Origin: Bacteroidales bacterium
GTDB lineage: Bacteria > Bacteroidota > Bacteroidia > Bacteroidales > Rikenellaceae
Direction: 5' to 3'
NCBI GenBank assembly: GCA_949419965.1
Contig: CASPAC010000019.1
Location: 1 to 29,128 of the forward strand
Length of the DNA: 29,128 nt
Shown: piece after piece, positions 8,722 to 16,548 of the stretch
Position numbering within the stretch: the first letter of the stretch is position 1
How the letters are laid out: each line of letters opens with the position of its first letter
Program-made: the position numbers and the translations under genes
Notes under the pieces: model-generated
Databases searched by the model: none
Told to the model about the DNA's origin: nothing
The model's input: the letters and a program-made list of their open reading frames with translations, nothing else

Positions 8722-8845
8722 AATAAAAAAACGGCAAACTCATACGAATCGAACTCCGACGTTTTCGGTCCGCACCGCTCCCTGCGGCAAGCCGAACGGC
8801 GCAGAACCGACCAAGTCAAGAAACACGATTATGAATTGTGCTTTT

Positions 8846-8853
8846 TAATTTTG
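8846..8853 (+). promoter_or_regulatory. Possible internal promoter -7 element
   Basis: TAATTTTG matches TAnnTTTG eight bases before the chosen ATG at 8862. No TTTG or TTG lies 19-21 bases upstream, so this is weak; a transcript from it would be almost leaderless. Confidence 0.25.
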
Positions 8854-8861
8854 AATTTTCA

Positions 8862-10124
8862 ATGACCCGACTTTTCGACAGCGACCGCTGGAGCGAGATA
8901 TGGCAGACCATTTCGCGCAACCGCAAACGCAGCATCATGACGGCGCTCGGCGTCTTCTGGGGCATCTTCATGCTTACCGTCATGCTCGGCGCCGGCATGG
9001 GTCTGGAGCGCCTGTTCCGGGCCCAGCTGGGCGACATGTCGACCAACACCGTCCTCATGCAGCCCCAGCAGACCTCCGTACCGTACAAAGGCATGCCCAA
9101 AAACCGCTGGTGGCGCATGGTCAACAGCGACGTCGAAGTCCTCAAACAACTGCCCGAAGTGCTCTACGCCTCGGCCGCGTTCTGGGGCGGCGAACTCCAT
9201 TGCAGCCGCAGCGACCGCAAGGGCGACTACTCGCTGATGGGTTATTCGCCCGACTACCAGCGCATCAACCCGCAGAAGATCCTCTACGGACGCTTCATCA
9301 ACGACGTCGACATGCAGCGCAAGCGCAAGGTCTGCGTCATCGGCACCCAGGTGTTGAAAGACCTCTTTCCCGGCGGCGAAGACCCCGCGGGCCGGATCAT
9401 CAAGGTCAACAACAGCTATTTCACCGTCATCGGCGTCATCCGCAAGCAGAGTTCCGCCATGTCGTTCAGCGACGTCGAGCGTACGATCATCGTTCCCGTC
9501 TCGCTGGCCCAGCAGATGTTCGGGCGCGGCGACTTCGTGCACATGATCGCCGTGGCCGGCCGCGACGACATCGCGAGCGAACGCGTCGAAAAAGCCTGCA
9601 AGGAGATCCTTTTCGCCCGCCATCTCATCGCTCCCGACGACGAAAAGGCCGTCTGGACCATAGCCGTCGCAGAGATGCTCGGCCGCGTGCAGGGACTCTT
9701 CCGCGGCATCGCGCTGCTCACCTGGATCGTGGGTCTCGGCACCTTGCTGGCCGGCATCGTGGGCGTGAGCAACATCATGCTCGTCACTATCCGCGAGCGC
9801 ACCCAGGAGATCGGCATCCGCCGCGCCATCGGAGCGCCTCCGCGGGCCATCCTTTCGCAGATTCTGAGCGAAAGTTTCATGCTGACCTTCATCGCCGGCA
9901 CGCTCGGACTCACGGCCGCCGTGGGCCTGCTCTCCGTCGCCGACTCGGTCTATCGCCAGGTCGTAGCGAGCGCGCAGGAAGGCTTCGACGTTTCGTGGCA
10001 GGTGTCGTTCGGCACCGCCGTCGAAGCCTTGGCCATCATCGTCGCCGGCAGCCTGCTGGCCGGCGTGCTCCCCGCGCTCCGCGCTCTGAAAATCAAGGCT
10101 GTGGACGCCATACGCGAAGAATAA
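8862..10124 (+). CDS. ABC transporter permease, MacB/FtsX type (second of two)
   Basis: 420 residues from the ATG at 8862. A GTG at 8838 would add eight residues, but the ATG start aligns with the N-terminus of the preceding permease. Layout: RNRKRSIMTALGVFWG at the first helix (about 25-47), a periplasmic MacB_PCD-like domain (about 50-275), then three FtsX helices from LLTWIVGLGTLLAGIVGVSN, with the ERTQEIGIRRAIGA loop and a C-terminal ALRALKIKAVDAIREE. It is a diverged duplicate of the preceding gene, sharing a 37-base identical stretch. Two distinct permeases with one ATPase imply a heterodimeric membrane unit. The membrane-fusion gene follows after 36 bases. Confidence 0.94.
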   Translation: MTRLFDSDRWSEIWQTISRNRKRSIMTALGVFWGIFMLTVMLGAGMGLERLFRAQLGDMSTNTVLMQPQQTSVPYKGMPKNRWWRMVNSDVEVLKQLPEVLYASAAFWGGELHCSRSDRKGDYSLMGYSPDYQRINPQKILYGRFINDVDMQRKRKVCVIGTQVLKDLFPGGEDPAGRIIKVNNSYFTVIGVIRKQSSAMSFSDVERTIIVPVSLAQQMFGRGDFVHMIAVAGRDDIASERVEKACKEILFARHLIAPDDEKAVWTIAVAEMLGRVQGLFRGIALLTWIVGLGTLLAGIVGVSNIMLVTIRERTQEIGIRRAIGAPPRAILSQILSESFMLTFIAGTLGLTAAVGLLSVADSVYRQVVASAQEGFDVSWQVSFGTAVEALAIIVAGSLLAGVLPALRALKIKAVDAIREE

Positions 10125-10160
10125 CACCCCGCATACGAAAGACAGAAATAAACTACCGCC

Positions 10161-11270
10161 ATGAAAAAATTCCTCAAAATCGCCCTCGGCGTGCTCTTCG
10201 CAGCCCTGCTCGTCGGCATGTTCTGGTTCCTGTGGCAGAAGACCCGCCCCGTCAAGACGGTCTACGAAATCGTGCAGCCCAAGGTCGACACCCTGCGGCA
10301 ATACGTCATCGCTACGGGCAAGGTCGAGCCCCGCGACGAGGTGCTGATCAAGCCCCAGATTTCGGGCATCGTAGCGGCCGTCTACAAGGAGGCGGGGCAG
10401 AGCATCCGCCAGGGCGACGTCATCGCCACCGTCAAGGTCGTGCCCGAAATGGGGCAGCTGTCGAGCGCCGAATCGCGCGTCTCGACGGCCGAAATCACCC
10501 TCTCGCAGACCCGCCGCGAGCACAACCGCACCGCCGCGCTCCACGACAAGGGCGTCGTCTCCGACGAAGAGTTCGAACAGAGCCGCACGGCACTCGCCAA
10601 GGCCCGGGAAGAGCTGCGCAACGCCCGCGAGAACATGGAGATCGTGAAGAACGGCATCACTCAGCGTTACAAAGAATTGAGCAACACACAGATACGCTCC
10701 ACCATCGACGGCATGGTCCTCGACGTGCCCATCAAGGTCGGCAACTCCGTCATCCAGGCCAACACCTTCAACGACGGCACCACCGTCGCCACGGTGGCCG
10801 ACATGACCAAGATGCAGTTCCAGGGCAAGATCGACGAAACCGACGTGGGCAAACTCCACGAAGGCATGCCCGTCAAGCTGACGATCGGCGCCCTGCAAAA
10901 CGTCGAACTCGACGCCGAACTCGAATATGTGGCGCCCAAGGCCACCGAGGACAACGGCGTCATCATGTTCGAGGTCAAGGCCGCCGTGCGCATTCCCGAG
11001 GATGTCTTCGTGCGCGCCGGTTACAGCGCCAACGCCAGCATCATGATCCAGAACCGCGAAGGCGTTCTCGCCCTGCCCGAAAGCACCGTCGAGTTCGAGG
11101 GCGACAAGACCTACGTCTACTTCCTCACCAGCGATCCGGATGCCGACGAACAGACTTTCGAGCGCCGCGAAGTAGCTGTCGGACTCTCCGACGGCATCGA
11201 CATCGAGATCACCGAAGGCCTCATCGAGGGCGACCGCATCCGCGGCGCCAAGCAGGACAGCAAGGAGTAA
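10161..11270 (+). CDS. Periplasmic adaptor (membrane-fusion protein) of the efflux pump, HlyD/MacA type
   Basis: 369 residues. An N-terminal membrane anchor (about 4-27) has no lipobox. A split biotinyl-lipoyl-like domain follows (VLIKPQISGIVAAVYKEAGQSIRQGDVIATV, about 55-90), then a helical hairpin (about 95-175, rich in Ala, Glu and Arg), the second lipoyl half (STIDGMVLDVPIKVGNSV) and a beta-barrel domain with KIDETDVGKLHEGMPVKLTIGA. Such adaptors bridge the inner-membrane ABC permease and the TolC-like channel and are essential for MacAB-TolC-type pumps. It lies between the second permease gene and the outer-membrane factor gene (18-base gap), completing a tripartite system. The substrate is unknown. 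Confidence 0.95.
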   Translation: MKKFLKIALGVLFAALLVGMFWFLWQKTRPVKTVYEIVQPKVDTLRQYVIATGKVEPRDEVLIKPQISGIVAAVYKEAGQSIRQGDVIATVKVVPEMGQLSSAESRVSTAEITLSQTRREHNRTAALHDKGVVSDEEFEQSRTALAKAREELRNARENMEIVKNGITQRYKELSNTQIRSTIDGMVLDVPIKVGNSVIQANTFNDGTTVATVADMTKMQFQGKIDETDVGKLHEGMPVKLTIGALQNVELDAELEYVAPKATEDNGVIMFEVKAAVRIPEDVFVRAGYSANASIMIQNREGVLALPESTVEFEGDKTYVYFLTSDPDADEQTFERREVAVGLSDGIDIEITEGLIEGDRIRGAKQDSKE

Positions 11271-11288
11271 CCCTCAACGACCCAAGGC

Positions 11289-12629
11289 ATGAAACCGTTC
11301 TTTCTGACCCTTGCGCTCTGCGCCCTGACGGCCGCACCGACGCAAATGCGCGCGCAGGAACTCCCCGCCCAGCCCCGCTGGTCGCTCGACGAGTGCATCC
11401 GCTACGCCCAGCAGAACAACATCGAGGTGAAGCAGCGCGCCCTCTCCGTCGAGCAGCAAGACGTCGAGCTCTCCACGGCCCGCTACAGCCGGCTGCCCGA
11501 CCTGAACGCCTCCGTAGGCTACAACGCATCGTTCGGCTGGGGCACCTCGGCCGACAACACCCGCAAGAGCGAGACGCTCCAGACCGGTTCGTTCGACATC
11601 TCGGCGTCGATGCCGCTCTTCTCCGGGCTGCGCATCAACCGCCAGATCAAGGGCGGCAAGCTCGACCTGGCGGCCGCCGTCCAGGAGCTCGAACGCGCCA
11701 AGGAGGACGTAGCCGTCAACATCATGACGCGCTACCTCGAAGTGCTCTACTGCAAGGAACTGGTCGGCGTCGCCGAACGGCAGCTGGCACTGAGCAATGC
11801 GCAGGCCGAGCGTTCGCGCGAACTCGTCGGTGCCGGCAAGCAGCCCGAATCGGCCCTCTACGAAAGCCGCGCCCTGGCGGCCAACGACCTCTTGGCGCTC
11901 ACCCAGGCCCGCAACAACCTGCGGATCGCCCTGCTCGATCTGAGCCAGGCGCTCAACCGCGAGAGCGCCGCCGGCTTCGACATCGTGGTTCCCGTGCTCG
12001 ACAGCGTGGCTCTGGCTTCGCTCCACCGGATCGGATCGGCCGAAAGCGTCTACGCCTATGCCGTCGACCACCGGCCGGGCATCCGCACGGAGCGCCTGCG
12101 CCTCGAAAGCACCGAGAACGCCGTGCGCATCACCCGCTCCTACCTCTACCCGTCGCTCTCGCTGCGCGGCGGATTCGGTACGGGGGTCTACAGCAGCATG
12201 GAAGCGGCGTTCGGCACCCAGCTCGACCGCAACCGCAACGAATTCGTAGGCGTCTCGATGAGCATCCCCATCTTCAACCGCCGCGCCACGCGCAACAACA
12301 TCCGCACGGCCAAGATCGCCGTGCGCAACCAGCAGCTCGCCCTGCTGAACGCCGAGCAGGCCCTGCGCAAGGAGATCGAGCAGGCATGGGTCAATGCCGA
12401 CGCCGCCTATGCCAAATATTGCGCCGCCGAACAGGCCCTGGCATCCGCACGCGTAGCCTTCGCCTACGAAGAACGCAAGGCCGAAGCGGGCCGCTCGACG
12501 CTTTTCGATTTCAACGACGCCAAAACCCGTATGCAGAAGGCCGAATCGGAGCTCGCGCAGGCGCGTTTCGAATTCGTCTTCCGACAGAAAATTCTCGACT
12601 TCTACCGCGGCGAGCCGCTGACGTTGTAA
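11289..12629 (+). CDS. TolC-family outer-membrane efflux protein
   Basis: 446 residues with a signal peptide (about 1-20, ending in TQMRAQ). The internal twofold repeat of the family is visible: SLDECIRYAQQNNIEVKQRALSVEQQ at the start of the first half and ESVYAYAVDHRPGIRTERLRLESTENA at the start of the second, each followed by long helices and a short beta-segment (GYNASFGWG; SLSLRGGFGTG). Trimers form the outer-membrane channel and periplasmic tunnel. It is the last gene of the efflux operon; an intrinsic terminator lies about 100 bases downstream. Confidence 0.95.
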   Translation: MKPFFLTLALCALTAAPTQMRAQELPAQPRWSLDECIRYAQQNNIEVKQRALSVEQQDVELSTARYSRLPDLNASVGYNASFGWGTSADNTRKSETLQTGSFDISASMPLFSGLRINRQIKGGKLDLAAAVQELERAKEDVAVNIMTRYLEVLYCKELVGVAERQLALSNAQAERSRELVGAGKQPESALYESRALAANDLLALTQARNNLRIALLDLSQALNRESAAGFDIVVPVLDSVALASLHRIGSAESVYAYAVDHRPGIRTERLRLESTENAVRITRSYLYPSLSLRGGFGTGVYSSMEAAFGTQLDRNRNEFVGVSMSIPIFNRRATRNNIRTAKIAVRNQQLALLNAEQALRKEIEQAWVNADAAYAKYCAAEQALASARVAFAYEERKAEAGRSTLFDFNDAKTRMQKAESELAQARFEFVFRQKILDFYRGEPLTL

Positions 12630-12658
12630 CCCCGGTTCCCGATCGAGGCTCCATGCGA

Positions 12659-12733
12659 GGGGCGCAAGCCCCGTGGAAAGCCGGCAGCGGCAGCCACGGA
12701 AGCCGCCCGAGCTCCCCGCTCCACGAACCGGGG
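12659..12733 (+). other. GC-rich structured stretch after the efflux operon
   Basis: GGGGC-GCAA-GCCCC (12659-12672) is a perfect hairpin with a GNRA-type loop. CCGTGG (12671-12676) can pair with CCACGG (12694-12699), which itself lies in the loop of GCGGC/GCCGC (12687-12691 with 12702-12706), so a pseudoknot is possible. CCCCG (12714-12718) can pair with CGGGG (12729-12733), which would compete with the terminator stem. It matches no RNA family I recognise; it may only be a structured 3' untranslated region. Confidence 0.35.
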
Positions 12734-12764
12734 CTGTCGGTTTTCCGACAGCCCCGATCGTTTT
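12730..12764 (+). terminator. Intrinsic terminator of the efflux operon
   Basis: GGGGCTGTCGG (12730-12740), loop TTTT, CCGACAGCCCC (12745-12755): a perfect 11-bp stem followed by GATCGTTTTGTT. It lies 100 bases after the TolC-like gene and directly before the next promoter. Confidence 0.85.
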
Positions 12765-12795
12765 GTTGCCATTCCGGAATTTTTCCCTACTTTTG
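12765..12795 (+). promoter_or_regulatory. Promoter of the AspT-like transporter gene
   Basis: GTTG (12765-12768), 19 bases, TACTTTTG (12788-12795). TTTG at 12762-12765 with a 22-base spacer is an alternative. Transcription would start near 12802, only about ten bases before the ATG at 12813. Confidence 0.65.
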
Positions 12796-12812
12796 CACCA
12801 AAACAGCCTGCG

Positions 12813-14474
12813 ATGGATTGGATACGCGCCATACTCGTCGAACACTCGGCCCTGCAGGCCGTCGTCGTTCTCTCGCTCATCTCGGTGATCGGCATCGGAC
12901 TGGGCAAAATCCGGTTTTTCGGAGTCTCGCTCGGCGCGGCCTTCATCTTCTTCACGGGTATCGTCGCCGGCCACTTCGGGCTCACGGTCGACCCGGCCAT
13001 GCTGGCCTTCACCGAGAGTTTCGGACTGATCCTCTTCGTCTACGCCCTCGGACTGCAGGTGGGGCCCGGATTCTTCAGTTCGATGCGCTCCGACGGCGTG
13101 CGGCTGCTCGTACCCTCCATCGCCGTTGTCCTGCTCGGCACCGGCGGCGCCGTGGCCCTGAGCTACGCATGCGGCGTTCCGATGCCCGAGATGGCAGGCA
13201 TCCTCTGCGGCGCCACGACCAACACCCCCGCCCTCGGTGCCGCCCAGCAGACGCTCCAGTCGATGGGTTACGCCTCCTCCGGCGCCGCCCTGGGGTGCGC
13301 CCTGGCCTACCCGTTGGGCGTTATCGGCGTCATTCTGGCCATCATCGTCATCCGCAAATGCTTCGTCCGGCCCGCCGACCTCGCAGGACCCGACGCCGAG
13401 CACCGGCGCAGCGTCTTCATCGCCAGCTACCGGCTCACCAACCCCGCGCTCTTCGGCAAGAGCCTCCACGACGTCGCCGCCGAGAGCCAGCGCCACTTCG
13501 TCGTCTCGCGGCTCTGGCGCGGCGGGCATGTCTCGATTCCCACCTCCGACAAGACGTTCGAACCCGACGACGTCGTGCTGGTCATCACCAATCCCGACGA
13601 AGCCGACGCCCTGCGGCTGCTCTTCGGCGAACAGGAACACAAGGACTGGAACCGTGAAAACATCGACTGGAACTCGGTCGACAACCAACTTATCTCGCAG
13701 CGCATCCTGGTCACGCGGCCCGAGATCAACGGCAAACGCCTGGCCTCCCTGCGCCTGCGCAACAACTACGGCATCAACATCAGCCGCGTCTACCGCTCGG
13801 GCGTGCAGCTGCTCGCCACCCCCGACCTGCGGCTGCAGCTGGGCGACCGCTTGACGGTCGTGGGCGAGGCGCAGGCGATCCGCAGCGTAGAAAAGATTCT
13901 CGGCAACGCCGTGAAAAGCCTCAACGAGCCCAATCTCGCGTCGGTGTTCATCGGTCTGATCCTCGGACTCGCGCTCGGAAGCATCCCCGTGGCTATTCCC
14001 GGCATCTCCATCCCGGTCAAGCTCGGTCTGGCCGGCGGCCCCATCGTCGTGGGCATTCTGATCGGCACTTTCGGGCCGCGGCTCCACATGATCACCTACA
14101 CCACCCAGAGCGCCAACCTCATGCTCCGGGCCTTGGGACTCTCGCTCTATCTGGCGTGCCTGGGACTCGACGCCGGCGCCCACTTCTTCGAGACGGTCAT
14201 GCGCCCCGAAGGGGCCCTGTGGCTCGGTACAGGGTTCCTGCTCACATTCGTGCCGGTGGTGCTCGTAGCACCGTTCGCCCTGCGTCTCTTCCGGCTCGAC
14301 TTCGGATCGGTCGCCGGACTGCTGTGCGGCAGCATGGCCAACCCCATGGCCCTGGGCTACTCCAACGAGACCATCGAGGGCGACAACCCCTCGGTCTCCT
14401 ATGCCACGGTCTATCCGGTCTGCATGTTCCTGCGCGTAATCATCATTCAGCTCGTTCTGATGCTGACGCTGTAG
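12813..14474 (+). CDS. AspT/YidE-type putative transporter with two TrkA-C (RCK-C) domains
   Basis: 553 residues in three parts: a hydrophobic half (about 1-190, with GIGLGKIRFFGVSLGAAFIF and YALGLQVGPGFFSS), two successive cytosolic TrkA-C-like domains (about 200-275, ending DDVVLVITNPDEADALRLLFGE, and about 288-365, ending GDRLTVVGEAQAI), and a second hydrophobic half (about 375-553, with YLACLGLDAGAHFFETV, which mirrors the first half). This is the duplicated-membrane-domain layout of the aspartate:alanine exchanger family and E. coli YidE/YbjL. Bacteroidota members are annotated only as putative transporters, so the substrate is open. It has its own promoter. The last 32 bases overlap the convergent channel gene. 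Confidence 0.88.
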   Translation: MDWIRAILVEHSALQAVVVLSLISVIGIGLGKIRFFGVSLGAAFIFFTGIVAGHFGLTVDPAMLAFTESFGLILFVYALGLQVGPGFFSSMRSDGVRLLVPSIAVVLLGTGGAVALSYACGVPMPEMAGILCGATTNTPALGAAQQTLQSMGYASSGAALGCALAYPLGVIGVILAIIVIRKCFVRPADLAGPDAEHRRSVFIASYRLTNPALFGKSLHDVAAESQRHFVVSRLWRGGHVSIPTSDKTFEPDDVVLVITNPDEADALRLLFGEQEHKDWNRENIDWNSVDNQLISQRILVTRPEINGKRLASLRLRNNYGINISRVYRSGVQLLATPDLRLQLGDRLTVVGEAQAIRSVEKILGNAVKSLNEPNLASVFIGLILGLALGSIPVAIPGISIPVKLGLAGGPIVVGILIGTFGPRLHMITYTTQSANLMLRALGLSLYLACLGLDAGAHFFETVMRPEGALWLGTGFLLTFVPVVLVAPFALRLFRLDFGSVAGLLCGSMANPMALGYSNETIEGDNPSVSYATVYPVCMFLRVIIIQLVLMLTL

Positions 14475-15867
14475 TTTCCGGGCTCCCGGAACCGGGCGGA
14501 ACCGCGGCAGCACCCGGAACCGGCGAGGAAACCGGCGAGGAAACCGGCGGGCCCGCCGGCGGAGGAACGGCGGACGGCGCAGCTTGTGCGGCTTGTGCGG
14601 CCCGCAGCGCCTCGGTCCAGGCGCGGAGATCGTCGCCCGACGGCGACTGGAACACCCGCAGGCCGAATTCGGGCAGGATGCATAACATGTGCTCGAAAAC
14701 GGCGAGTTCCACCTGCACGTAATCGACAAAGTAAATCGACGTAGTATAGAAATAGAGCTGGATGGGCACGCCCGTGTCGGTCGGCGCCAGCATGCGCACG
14801 GCGAGTTTCATGTCGTGGCGGGCCGAGGTCTTCTCCTGAAGATAACGCATCATATAGGCCCGGAAGACCGCAAGATTGGTCTGCCGCATCCTGTTGACCG
14901 GCGAGTCGTCGGCCCCGGCTCCCTGCGCTTCGTTGAGCCGGGTGTACTCCTGCTCGGTGCGGTCGACGTAGTCGCCCAGAAGACGGATCTTGCGGAAGCG
15001 TTCGAGCATCCCGGGCGTGCAGAAACGGATGGAGGTCATGTCGACCAGCACCGACAACTCGATGCGCCGCCCTCCCGAGAGCTGCATGGCGTGCCAGTTG
15101 ACGAACGAGTCGCTGACCAGCTGATAGGGCGGCATCGTGACGATCGTGTTGTCCCAGTTGCGGATTTTCACGGTCGTGAGCGACACCTCCTCCACCGCGC
15201 CGTCGGCATCGAACTTCGGCACCGAAATCCAGTCGCCCACCTTCACCATGTCGTTGGCCGAGAGCTGGATGCTCGACACGAAACCCAGAATGCTGTCGCG
15301 GAAAATCAACATCAGCACGGCCGCCGAAGCCCCGAGGCTCGTCAGCAGGATGGTCGGCGACTTGTCCATCAGAACCGAAACGGCCAGGATGAAGCAGACG
15401 AGCAGCGCGAACCCCTGCGCCGTCTGCCGCAGACCCTTGATCGGCTTGTTCTGCCACGACGGACTCGCCGCCACGATCTGGAACGAAGCATAGATGAACG
15501 CGCTGACGAATCGGAAGATCGAGACGATGAGATAGACGTTCAGCAGCCGCAGCACCGCCTCGCGCACCGCGGCCCTGGCCTCGAAAACCACCGGCAGCAC
15601 CACCGCGATCAGCACGGCGCTCACCAGATGACATCCGCACCGCAGCACACGGGTGCTGAAAAGCCGGTCGTCCCACTTGGTGCGCGTACGCTCCACCACC
15701 TTGCGGACGCCGGGCACGATGGTCCATCGCAGCAGCTGGTCGACCAGCACCGTAGCGGCGATCACCAGCCCCAGGGCGACCCAGCTCTCCCACGTATCGT
15801 GGGCCGCCGACTCCACGCCCAGCCAGTCGAGCAGGGAATCGGTCCATTTCTTCAACAGATGGCGCAT
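14443..15867 (-). CDS. Mechanosensitive channel of the MscS family, YbdG-like
   Basis: 474 residues. About five hydrophobic segments (around 28-50, 78-97, 103-131, 145-165 and 170-192) lead into the MscS core: ASAAVLMLIFRDSILGFVSSIQLSANDMVKVGDWISVP, then VEEVSLTTVKIRNWDNTIVTMPPYQLVSDSFVNW, the strongest family match. Size and the NWDNT segment resemble E. coli YbdG (small-conductance channel for osmotic protection) more than MscS itself. The last ~50 residues are a low-complexity Ala/Pro/Ser tail encoded partly by 12-bp and 9-bp tandem repeats, and its final codons overlap the 3' end of the convergent transporter gene. It begins 36 bases after the Nudix gene and is probably cotranscribed with it. 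Confidence 0.9.
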   Translation of the reverse strand: MRHLLKKWTDSLLDWLGVESAAHDTWESWVALGLVIAATVLVDQLLRWTIVPGVRKVVERTRTKWDDRLFSTRVLRCGCHLVSAVLIAVVLPVVFEARAAVREAVLRLLNVYLIVSIFRFVSAFIYASFQIVAASPSWQNKPIKGLRQTAQGFALLVCFILAVSVLMDKSPTILLTSLGASAAVLMLIFRDSILGFVSSIQLSANDMVKVGDWISVPKFDADGAVEEVSLTTVKIRNWDNTIVTMPPYQLVSDSFVNWHAMQLSGGRRIELSVLVDMTSIRFCTPGMLERFRKIRLLGDYVDRTEQEYTRLNEAQGAGADDSPVNRMRQTNLAVFRAYMMRYLQEKTSARHDMKLAVRMLAPTDTGVPIQLYFYTTSIYFVDYVQVELAVFEHMLCILPEFGLRVFQSPSGDDLRAWTEALRAAQAAQAAPSAVPPPAGPPVSSPVSSPVPGAAAVPPGSGSPETTASASERAE

Positions 15868-15903
15868 GCAGGAGCGAACCGCAATTTCCGCGCCGGGCGC
15901 CCG

Positions 15904-16461
15904 CTACGACAGGAGGGTTGCGAATTCGTGCTCGAAGTTGGGCGTGAAAACGCCCCGGCCCAAAGCCCGGCGAATCTCCCCGCAGTTCCAGAAGCGGCCG
16001 CCGTCGAGTTCGTCGCTCGGTGTCACCGGACCCTCCCACACCGTACGGAACACGTGCACCAGTTCGCATTCGCACGACGAACGGAACACGTAACGCCGCA
16101 CCTCCTCGGCCCGGAACCCCTCGATGCCCAGCTCCTCGCGCACCTCACGGCGCAGCGCCTCTTCGATCGGCTCGCCGAAAGCCGCGTGCCCGCCCGCCGC
16201 CGTGTCCCAGCGTCCGGGCTGGATGTCTTTCCATGCCGGGCGTTTCTGCAGGTAGAGTTGGCCCTGCGGGTTGAAAACATGCAGGTGCACCACCGGATGC
16301 AGCAACATCGACCCGCCGTGGCACCGGGCCCGCGTCGCACACCCCACCGTCCGCCCTTCGGCATCGACGACGGGGAAAAGTTCCTGTTGGTTTTGCAGCT
16401 TCGATAAAAGCTCAGACGAGTTCGGCCTTGCACAAACGTTCTCCATGGTTGCGCTGTTCAT
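15904..16461 (-). CDS. Nudix hydrolase, YfcD/IPP-isomerase-like subgroup
   Basis: 185 residues. A perfect Nudix box GX5EX7REUXEEXGU runs from Gly91 to Ile113 (GHAAFGE, then REVREELGI), so the metal-binding glutamates are present. The preceding ELFPVVDAEGRTVGCATRARCHGG and LHPVVHLHVFNPQGQLYLQKR segments are typical of the YfcD/isopentenyl-diphosphate-isomerase-like Nudix group. The substrate is not predictable. The start at 16461 is the first ATG; an in-frame ATG at 16446 is a possible alternative. No clear promoter was seen upstream; a terminator of the neighbouring minus-strand operon lies between 16494 and 16541. Confidence 0.9.
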   Translation of the reverse strand: MNSATMENVCARPNSSELLSKLQNQQELFPVVDAEGRTVGCATRARCHGGSMLLHPVVHLHVFNPQGQLYLQKRPAWKDIQPGRWDTAAGGHAAFGEPIEEALRREVREELGIEGFRAEEVRRYVFRSSCECELVHVFRTVWEGPVTPSDELDGGRFWNCGEIRRALGRGVFTPNFEHEFATLLS

Positions 16462-16493
16462 GATTCCGCGATGTCGGAATCCGCCGCTGCGGC

Positions 16494-16541
16494 GGAAAAA
16501 GAGAGAAAGGCGGAAGTCCCCTCCCGGGAACCTACCGCCTT
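16494..16541 (-). terminator. Terminator after the OstA-like gene
   Basis: Read on the minus strand, AAGGCGG (16541-16535) pairs with CCGCCTT (16513-16507) with an imperfect GC-rich interior (TTCCC against GGGGA), followed by a pyrimidine-rich TTTCTCTCTTTTTCC. It begins eight bases after the OstA-like stop codon. It would also separate this operon from the Nudix-MscS genes on the same strand. Confidence 0.6.
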
Positions 16542-16548
16542 CCGTATG

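Noticed and set aside
8838..8861. GTG start for the second permease
   Set aside because: It would add eight residues not matched in the paralogue and would lie upstream of the possible -7 element; the ATG at 8862 fits better.
8900..13657. A 1585-codon plus-strand frame running through four efflux genes and beyond
   Set aside because: It is Arg/His/Pro-rich, crosses several real gene boundaries and has no recognisable domain; the permease, adaptor and TolC-like genes in the other frame are unambiguous.
11274..14729. An 1151-codon minus-strand frame opposite the TolC-like and transporter genes
   Set aside because: An antisense shadow produced by third-position GC bias; no domain, and it overlaps three convincing genes.
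16480..16496. TCCGCCG-CTG-CGGCGGA hairpin as a terminator
   Set aside because: On the minus strand the T-run precedes rather than follows it, and on the plus strand it is followed by A residues; the neighbouring hairpin at 16507-16541 fits better.
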